Below, piece by piece: positions 4,801 through 7,958 of a DNA stretch of 7,958 bases (within the stretch, counting starts at the first letter, position 1; each line of letters begins with the position of its first letter). A program made the translations under genes and the position numbers. The notes beneath the pieces were generated by a model. That model had not been told where the DNA came from, ran no database searches, and saw only the letters and a program-made list of their open reading frames with translations. Origin of the DNA: an archaeon. GTDB lineage: Archaea; Nanobdellota; Nanobdellia; SCGC-AAA011-G17; GW2011-AR18. The stretch covers positions 1 through 7,958 of the forward strand of contig JAHFKM010000036.1 in the NCBI GenBank assembly GCA_023245385.1, in the 5' to 3' direction.

Positions 4801-7709
4801 TACCTGAAACATCATTAAAAAGTTATTTTTATGGTGGGATCGAGCCGCCACCTGAACGCGCAAGTGCTATTCAGTCATTCCTGATTAAAAAGAAGGAGAA
4901 ACTGAAAGAAGAGTTCAACAACTGCAAAGAGGATTTACTATCATTAAAGCTGTGTGTGCCTGTTGCAATTTCGAACGCTAAAAAAATTATACATCGGTTT
5001 AAGAAAGTGCTACACATACAGAATATTGATTTTGGATTAAATCTTTCACTGGGTACAGTCAGCAATTTTTCAAAAGAAAAATATAAAATGCAGAGGGGAG
5101 CTACATATGTTGAGATTTCAAGAGCTTTGATTAAAATTTATGAAGAAACTGTCAGTCCCTATACAACACTGCTTTTAGAAGAAGCTCAGAATTTAGCAGA
5201 GTCGGATATTTTTTGGGATCGTGTGATAGGTGTTGAAGAAGTTTTTGATCACGGAGAAGAATTTGTATATGACTTTACGGTTGAGGACACTCATAATTTT
5301 ATTGCGAACGGTATGTTAGCGCATAATACCTCCCTGCTGGGTTCAGTCTTAGTTGAGATTATGAGGAAGTATAGAATAATTTCGATTGAGGACACTTTAG
5401 AATTACCTACGGAAGCTTTGCGTTCGTTAGGGTATAATATTCAGTCGATGAAGGTTCGTTCTGCGTTGGCTGTTGGAGGTTCTGAGGTGACTGCTGATGA
5501 GGGGATTAGGACTTCGTTACGTATGGGTGATTCTTCTTTGATTGTGGGTGAAGTTCGAAGTTCTATTCGTGGAAATGAAGAAGTACTCATTGTGGAGAAG
5601 AGCATGCTGAAAAGAGTGCAGATTAGGGATTTGGAGGGTAAGGATATCTCTCAAATCTATGTCCCTTCAATGGATGTTGATTTAAAATTTAAACTTAAAA
5701 AATTGCTAGCTTTTGTGAAGCATCCTCAAAGAAAAAAGTTATTGAAGGTAACAACGCGGACTGGTAGAAAGATTACTGTAACTCCAGATCATAGTCTATT
5801 CACTCATAAAGATTTTAAAATTATTCCAATTGAGTGTGGGGAACTTAAAGTGGGAAATAAGATTGTCATTCCTGAGAAACTTCCTGTTTTGAATGAGAGC
5901 TCAAATTCGATCAATCTTTTAGAGCTTTTAGAAGAAGAGGGTTGTCGTCTAGTTAATTATGAGAATGATTTGAATCAGATAATTAAAAAAATTGGATATA
6001 AAAAAGCAAGTGTATTATGCAATGCAAGTAATGATATCTATCAATATTTGCGAAAAGGGGTTCAGCATACTAATCTTTCAATTAAGCATTATAAAATTTT
6101 GGCTAAGGAAGCAAGTCATTCAATTAGTACTACAGGATTGCAAATAAAGACTGGAACGAGTAAGACACTAAATGCTGAGATTGAAGTGTGTAAGGACTTT
6201 TGCAGATTTTTAGGATATTATACTTCTGAAGGGTGGACTGAAAGAGATGGATCGGTAGTATTATCAAATGAGGATGGAGTAATTATCAGAGATATTATTG
6301 ATCTTTCAAAAAAGTTATTTAATATAACTCCGTATGTAAGGGAAACTGAATCCTTAGGTATTTCTACTCAGATTAAATTAAGTAATAAGGTTTTAGGATT
6401 AATGCTTAAGAACTTAGGTTGTGGTCGTGTCGCTCTTGAAAAGAGAATTCCTGCAATAATCTTTAGTTTATCTGAAGAAAAAATCTGCGAATATCTAAAA
6501 GGATATTTTGATGGGGATGGATCACAAACTTCAGTTTTACAATCAGGTAATCGAGTTGCTTGTAGTACTATATCTGAGGGTTTGGCTAAAGATTTATTGT
6601 ACTTATTTTTACAATTAGGTATCGTCGCGAGATGTTATGAAAAAGAAAAGAAAGGTATTGGAAAGCACCGAAGTTATGTTATTGAGTTTAAACAGCGAAA
6701 GTATGTAGAACTATTTTTAGAGAAAGTTGGATTCAAGAAATACAAAAAGACGTTAATTAACAGGGCGTTTTCACATAGCAAACAAAACGTCGTTAATTAT
6801 GATGTTGCAGTTTTAGAAAAGAATGTGGAATTGAAAAGAAAGTTTAGACATTTGAGAGGGTATAACTCATGTGGGAAGGAGTATTTAAGAAAGGTTGTGG
6901 CTAAAGCGGGGTATGCATCTGATATTATAAAAAACTTTGTAGAGGGAGAGTTTTTTTTGGATGAGGTAAAATCTATTGAAGAGATTAGTCTAAGTAAAGG
7001 CGAATATGTGTATGATCTTTCTGTAGAACCCTGTCAAAATTTTATAGGGGGTTTTGGGGGAATTATGTTGCATAACACCGAAGCAAAAGCATTATACGAG
7101 GCGATGCGTGTTGGTGCTTTGGCGAATGTTGTTGCTGGAACAATTCATGGGGATTCTCCGTATGGTGTGTTTGACCGTGTGGTGAATGATTTGCAAGTTC
7201 CTTGTACTTCTTTCAAGGCGACTGATTTGATTGTTGTTGCTAATCCTATTCGTTCTGCTGATGGGTTGCATCGTTCGAGAAGAATAACGCAGATTACTGA
7301 GGTTCGAAAAGAGTGGGAGCATGATCCTTTGGTGGAGAAGGGTTTTGTGGATTTGATGAAGTATGATAGTCATTCTGATGCTTTGGTGCCGACTGATGAG
7401 TTGATTCATGGTGATTCTGTTATTTTGAAGGCGATTGGTGGGCAGATTAGGGAGTGGGCTGGTTCTTGGGATGCGATTTGGGAGAATGTTTTGTTGAGGG
7501 CGAAGGTAAAGAAAGCGATGGTGGAGTATTCTTTGAGATTGGGTTTGCCTGATTTGATTGAGGCTGCTGATGTGGTGATGATGAATGATGAGTTTCATAA
7601 GGTGAGTGAGCGTGTGCGTGAAGAGTTGGGGTATTTGGAGAGTAAGAGGATTTTTTTTGAATGGGAAGAAAGTTTAAAGAGATATATTAAGAGAAAGTAT
7701 CAAAGGTAA
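1833..7709 (+). CDS. ArlI/GspE2/VirB11-superfamily secretion ATPase containing two inteins
   Basis: One 1958-codon frame encodes a type II/IV secretion or pilus/archaellum assembly ATPase, which powers assembly from the inner face of the membrane. After removal of two inteins (residues 475-1165 and 1244-1748) the protein is 762 residues, longer than a typical ArlI (about 550). Residues 1-255 are a charged, helical N-terminal extension; 260-445 match the N-terminal domain of the family (DPNVQDISINSPPG, then VVHGKYDE). Walker A is GTRGSGK474 joined to T1166; the Asp-box is ISIEDTLELP with E1186; the Walker B-region motif is LIVGEVRS1243 joined to T1749; the His-box is GTIHGD with H1772. In spliced numbering T475, E495, E549 and H576. 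It ends with about 180 residues of family-typical C-terminal region. No membrane segments are seen. The ATG at 1833 is the first in frame. Two coiled-coil genes are divergent. The exact pathway served is not shown by the sequence. Confidence 0.95.
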   Translation: MVLFKKRLKTGEHEIVREGAEDVMHINYEEYPQIPSLEDDALTMSRVIEKLAVTPVARIVFYQKKKYEYSYHQTQILVEVAQIYNYFVKQKKLLTLAALEMFGPVQDVSLRLKNLQYLILNLLRTDPVGAFVEVRRFLREERIESERVRSEEYQIVLKPYLNVLEELYNLLEKSKLIAQAQPYLQGYVVGSRDIYRLLFRPIITPDFMMTRLAATPPLDAEELDAYQLGKNAYVQIFSVKDTIKQLYHLIPPEFQISEDKYELVDLARKVLAEHQPKAEEFIEPEKMRETFFNIGRDLLTELADHRGLDLSFEEIEEMARILVRYTVGFGMIETLLQDPNVQDISINSPPGANPVFVVHGKYDECVTNIVPSVEDVESWATKFRLISARPLDEANPVLDTELIIPGARARVAVISKPLNPSGLAFSIRRHRDQPWTLPLFMKNGMLTDLAAGLISFVIDGNRTLLVAGTRGSGKCVAGDTLIQLSNGLIKKIKDINRNQNFEIADGSLAMLGESVIGLKGYQTINSNALAHWKRDAPTMLIKIRTGSGREIITTEEHIYFSYRSHHILEKNAKMLEFNDFIAIPRRTTVVGDVQTVVLTANVQTECEYFYVIKGRTNARPFRFQKVVDEDLAELLGYIIGDGHLSRGGVYFFNTNPSLRDHYKHLISRFGLNFSEKEERTTWGVGITSRALVKIFNEVFGIPIGKKANKVYIPEQVLCSKDSVLAAFLRGYFDCDSYVSKSARDLELSTASELMARQLEMALLRFGIVAFRKNKTVKGTNYFLIRIRGEFVEKYAECISYNHPIKHERLKRIIQKNIKSNTNVDSIPFGNSLVETLRSKLRIRPKDQRDEVKIDHWNYKAENNNISRNTFKKLVKYYSERYSLLRSLQRDANLLKEYVEFSDRDIACVFKELKKILNFKYSEVACVIGCSEAVVRKNLNGNAALLKTNWGKISLFIEQRLVECESYLENNGLLVSSNVLSYVEMSEALGIPETSLKSYFYGGIEPPPERASAIQSFLIKKKEKLKEEFNNCKEDLLSLKLCVPVAISNAKKIIHRFKKVLHIQNIDFGLNLSLGTVSNFSKEKYKMQRGATYVEISRALIKIYEETVSPYTTLLLEEAQNLAESDIFWDRVIGVEEVFDHGEEFVYDFTVEDTHNFIANGMLAHNTSLLGSVLVEIMRKYRIISIEDTLELPTEALRSLGYNIQSMKVRSALAVGGSEVTADEGIRTSLRMGDSSLIVGEVRSSIRGNEEVLIVEKSMLKRVQIRDLEGKDISQIYVPSMDVDLKFKLKKLLAFVKHPQRKKLLKVTTRTGRKITVTPDHSLFTHKDFKIIPIECGELKVGNKIVIPEKLPVLNESSNSINLLELLEEEGCRLVNYENDLNQIIKKIGYKKASVLCNASNDIYQYLRKGVQHTNLSIKHYKILAKEASHSISTTGLQIKTGTSKTLNAEIEVCKDFCRFLGYYTSEGWTERDGSVVLSNEDGVIIRDIIDLSKKLFNITPYVRETESLGISTQIKLSNKVLGLMLKNLGCGRVALEKRIPAIIFSLSEEKICEYLKGYFDGDGSQTSVLQSGNRVACSTISEGLAKDLLYLFLQLGIVARCYEKEKKGIGKHRSYVIEFKQRKYVELFLEKVGFKKYKKTLINRAFSHSKQNVVNYDVAVLEKNVELKRKFRHLRGYNSCGKEYLRKVVAKAGYASDIIKNFVEGEFFLDEVKSIEEISLSKGEYVYDLSVEPCQNFIGGFGGIMLHNTEAKALYEAMRVGALANVVAGTIHGDSPYGVFDRVVNDLQVPCTSFKATDLIVVANPIRSADGLHRSRRITQITEVRKEWEHDPLVEKGFVDLMKYDSHSDALVPTDELIHGDSVILKAIGGQIREWAGSWDAIWENVLLRAKVKKAMVEYSLRLGLPDLIEAADVVMMNDEFHKVSERVREELGYLESKRIFFEWEESLKRYIKRKYQR
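3255..5327 (+). mobile_element. Intein 1 (691 aa) with LAGLIDADG homing endonuclease, inserted in the Walker A motif
   Basis: Residues 475-1165 of the precursor. The N-terminal block A starts with C475 (CVAGDTLIQLSNG) and block B carries T554 to H557 (TTEEH). The C-terminal block F runs from V1145 (VYDFTVEDTHNF) to the penultimate H1164 and final N1165, with T1166 as the +1 nucleophile. All class 1 splicing residues are therefore present. The endonuclease motifs are LLGYIIGDG (634-642, acid D641) and LRGYFDCDS (728-736, acid D735); the second has Ser where Gly is usual. Downstream are archaeal-intein signatures NVDSIP (822-827), NISR (864-867) and SDIFWD (1124-1129). Between the last two lies a large extra block with three HTH-like repeats. 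Removal joins GSGK to TSLL, restoring a perfect P-loop, which fixes both boundaries. Codons are more A-rich (aaa, aga, tta, ata) than the host gene's. Confidence 0.95.
4584..5177 (+). repeat. Three tandem helix-turn-helix-like repeats inside intein 1
   Basis: Protein-level repeats of about 40 residues lie at about 918-960, 979-1023 and 1064-1115. Each has the outline of an XRE-type HTH followed by a helix. Repeat 1 is YSEVACVIGCSEAVVRKNLN then G and a helix; repeat 2 is YVEMSEALGIPETSLKSYF then GG and a helix; repeat 3 is NLSLGTVSNFSKEKYKMQRG then a helix. The shared signs are a small residue before the turn (GCS, GIP, GTV), a following recognition-like helix, and a Gly-containing end. Identity between copies is low, so this is a pattern call by eye. 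A DNA-binding role, helping the endonuclease recognise its target, is inference. Confidence 0.4.
5562..7076 (+). mobile_element. Intein 2 (505 aa) with LAGLIDADG homing endonuclease, inserted after GEVRS
   Basis: Residues 1244-1748 of the precursor. Block A begins with S1244 (SIRGNEEVLI), block B is TPDHS (1317-1321, H1320), and block F runs from V1726 (VYDLSVEPCQNF) to H1747 and N1748, with T1749 as the +1 residue. Endonuclease motif 1 is LGYYTSEGW (1460-1468), where the acid is E1466, a form I recall as usual in archaeal inteins. Motif 2 is LKGYFDGDG (1555-1563) with D1562. Between blocks B and C there is a helical insert (about 1340-1430) with an HTH-like IIKKIGYKKASVLCNAS stretch. Splicing joins LIVGEVRS to TEAKALYEAMR, the expected family sequence. 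A second Ser (S1243) precedes S1244; S1244 is preferred because it places Gly and Asn at positions 4 and 5, as in intein 1. Both acids and all splicing residues are present, so it is probably active in splicing and homing. Confidence 0.95.
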
Positions 7710-7714
7710 AAAGT

Positions 7715-7822
7715 GTGTTGAGGGAAAAGATTGTTGCTGGTTTGGTGGGGGTGTCTGAGAAGCCTTTTGATGTTGAGGAGTTTAAGGGGAGGATGTTGAG
7801 GTCTGAGGGAAGGTCTCCGTAG
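7715..7822 (+). CDS. Possible 35-aa small protein, coupled to the ATPase gene
   Basis: A GTG at 7715, five nt after the ATPase stop, opens a 35-codon frame ending in TAG at 7820-7822. The product starts MLREKIVAGLVGVSEKPFD and continues with an acidic then basic stretch. Its codons (ttg, gtg, gag, gat, agg) have the same GT-rich bias as the ATPase host gene, which argues that it is coding. A weak AAGGT lies about 8 nt before the GTG; an ATG occurs at its 27th codon. There is no signal peptide, membrane segment or recognisable family. It sits before an oligo-T tract and would be the last reading frame of the ATPase transcript. It could also be an untranslated 3' tail or the remnant of a longer protein. 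Confidence 0.4.
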   Translation: MLREKIVAGLVGVSEKPFDVEEFKGRMLRSEGRSP

Positions 7823-7827
7823 TGGTA

Positions 7828-7834
7828 TTTTTTT
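7828..7834 (+). terminator. Oligo-T terminator of the ATPase transcript
   Basis: Seven Ts begin 5 nt after the small ORF's stop and lie just before the TATA box of the next gene. This is the position and form expected of an archaeal transcript end. There is no hairpin. Confidence 0.45.
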
Positions 7835-7842
7835 AGAGGTAG

Positions 7843-7850
7843 TTTAAAAT
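7843..7850 (+). promoter_or_regulatory. TATA box of the gene starting at 7875 (leaderless spacing)
   Basis: TTTAAAAT is close to the archaeal TATA consensus and is preceded by a purine-rich GAGGTAG that could serve as BRE. Its centre is about 28 nt upstream of the ATG at 7875, which puts the expected transcription start at or next to the start codon. No Shine-Dalgarno motif precedes that ATG, which agrees with a leaderless mRNA. Confidence 0.6.
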
Positions 7851-7874
7851 AGTTTTTGGTCTTTTGAGTTTTTT

Positions 7875-7958
7875 ATGGTTGCTGAAACTCTAGTTCAAGG
7901 TTTTGAAAGGAAGTATCTTCTCACATCGATTGCCTCAACTTATGGTTATGCTTTGGAA
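7875..7958 (+). CDS. N-terminal fragment of an unidentified protein (runs off the window)
   Basis: An ATG at 7875-7877 opens a frame that is still open at the window end after 28 codons (MVAETLVQGFERKYLLTSI then ASTYGYALE). The start is chosen because a good TATA box lies at leaderless distance and a stop-rich, T-rich stretch precedes it. The visible part is soluble-looking, with no signal peptide or long hydrophobic helix in its first 28 residues. It is therefore unlikely to begin with the membrane anchor of an ArlJ/GspF partner, although such a domain could follow. Too little is present to name a family. It has its own promoter and is separated from the ATPase gene by a T-tract, so it is probably a separate transcription unit. 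Confidence 0.6.
   Translation, partial: MVAETLVQGFERKYLLTSIASTYGYALE

Noticed and set aside
3255..5327. Group I or II self-splicing intron instead of an intein
   Set aside because: The frame is uninterrupted through the insertion and carries protein-splicing blocks A, B and F at its exact ends.
7092..7598. Minus-strand 168-codon open frame
   Set aside because: It is antisense to the C-terminal part of the ATPase, which has clear family motifs, and its product is Arg/Ile/Asn-rich, typical of a shadow frame.
1..7958. CRISPR array, insertion sequence, prophage or toxin-antitoxin system
   Set aside because: I saw no regularly spaced direct repeats, no transposase-like protein, no terminal inverted repeats and no phage gene; the inteins are the only mobile elements visible.

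Overview
The window looks like chromosomal DNA from an AT-rich archaeon, with a DPANN (Woesearchaeota/Pacearchaeota-like) lineage the best guess. The archaeal call rests on four things. The central gene encodes a secretion ATPase of the ArlI/GspE2/VirB11 superfamily. It is interrupted by two LAGLIDADG (DOD) inteins of archaeal style. The last gene has a TATA-like box about 27 nt upstream of its ATG, the spacing of a leaderless archaeal transcript. Transcript ends look like bare oligo-T tracts. The finer lineage is inferred from composition and gene style and has not been tested.

Layout: (1) 3-287 (+) is the C-terminal part of a small membrane protein whose start lies outside the window. (2) 288-867 has no convincing protein gene. 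It holds a GC-rich, foldable block at about 355-506 that ends in eight Ts and is a candidate non-coding RNA. The AT-rich remainder carries, on the minus strand, a promoter-like and RBS-like start leading into a broken reading frame. (3) 868-1386 and 1391-1759 (both -) form a two-gene operon of coiled-coil proteins, the promoter-proximal one resembling the archaellum accessory protein FlaC/ArlC. (4) 1760-1832 is a 73-bp divergent promoter region. (5) 1833-7709 (+) is one 1958-codon ORF. It encodes a 762-residue secretion ATPase split by intein 1 (691 aa, 3255-5327) exactly inside the Walker A P-loop (GSGK/T), and by intein 2 (505 aa, 5562-7076) directly after the Walker B-region motif GEVRS. 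(6) 7715-7822 (+) is a possible 35-aa coupled small ORF, followed by a T-tract. (7) A TATA box precedes a new gene starting at 7875 that runs off the window.

Taken together, the divergent coiled-coil genes and the ATPase suggest the cytoplasmic part of an archaellum/type IV pilus-like machine: an assembly ATPase plus scaffold-like coiled-coil partners. The ATPase cannot have a complete ATP site until both inteins splice out. Both inteins keep splicing residues and both acidic endonuclease positions, so they look like live mobile elements. Their codon use is more A-rich than the host gene's. Intein 1 is unusually large because a block with three helix-turn-helix-like repeats lies between its endonuclease and its C-terminal splicing motif.
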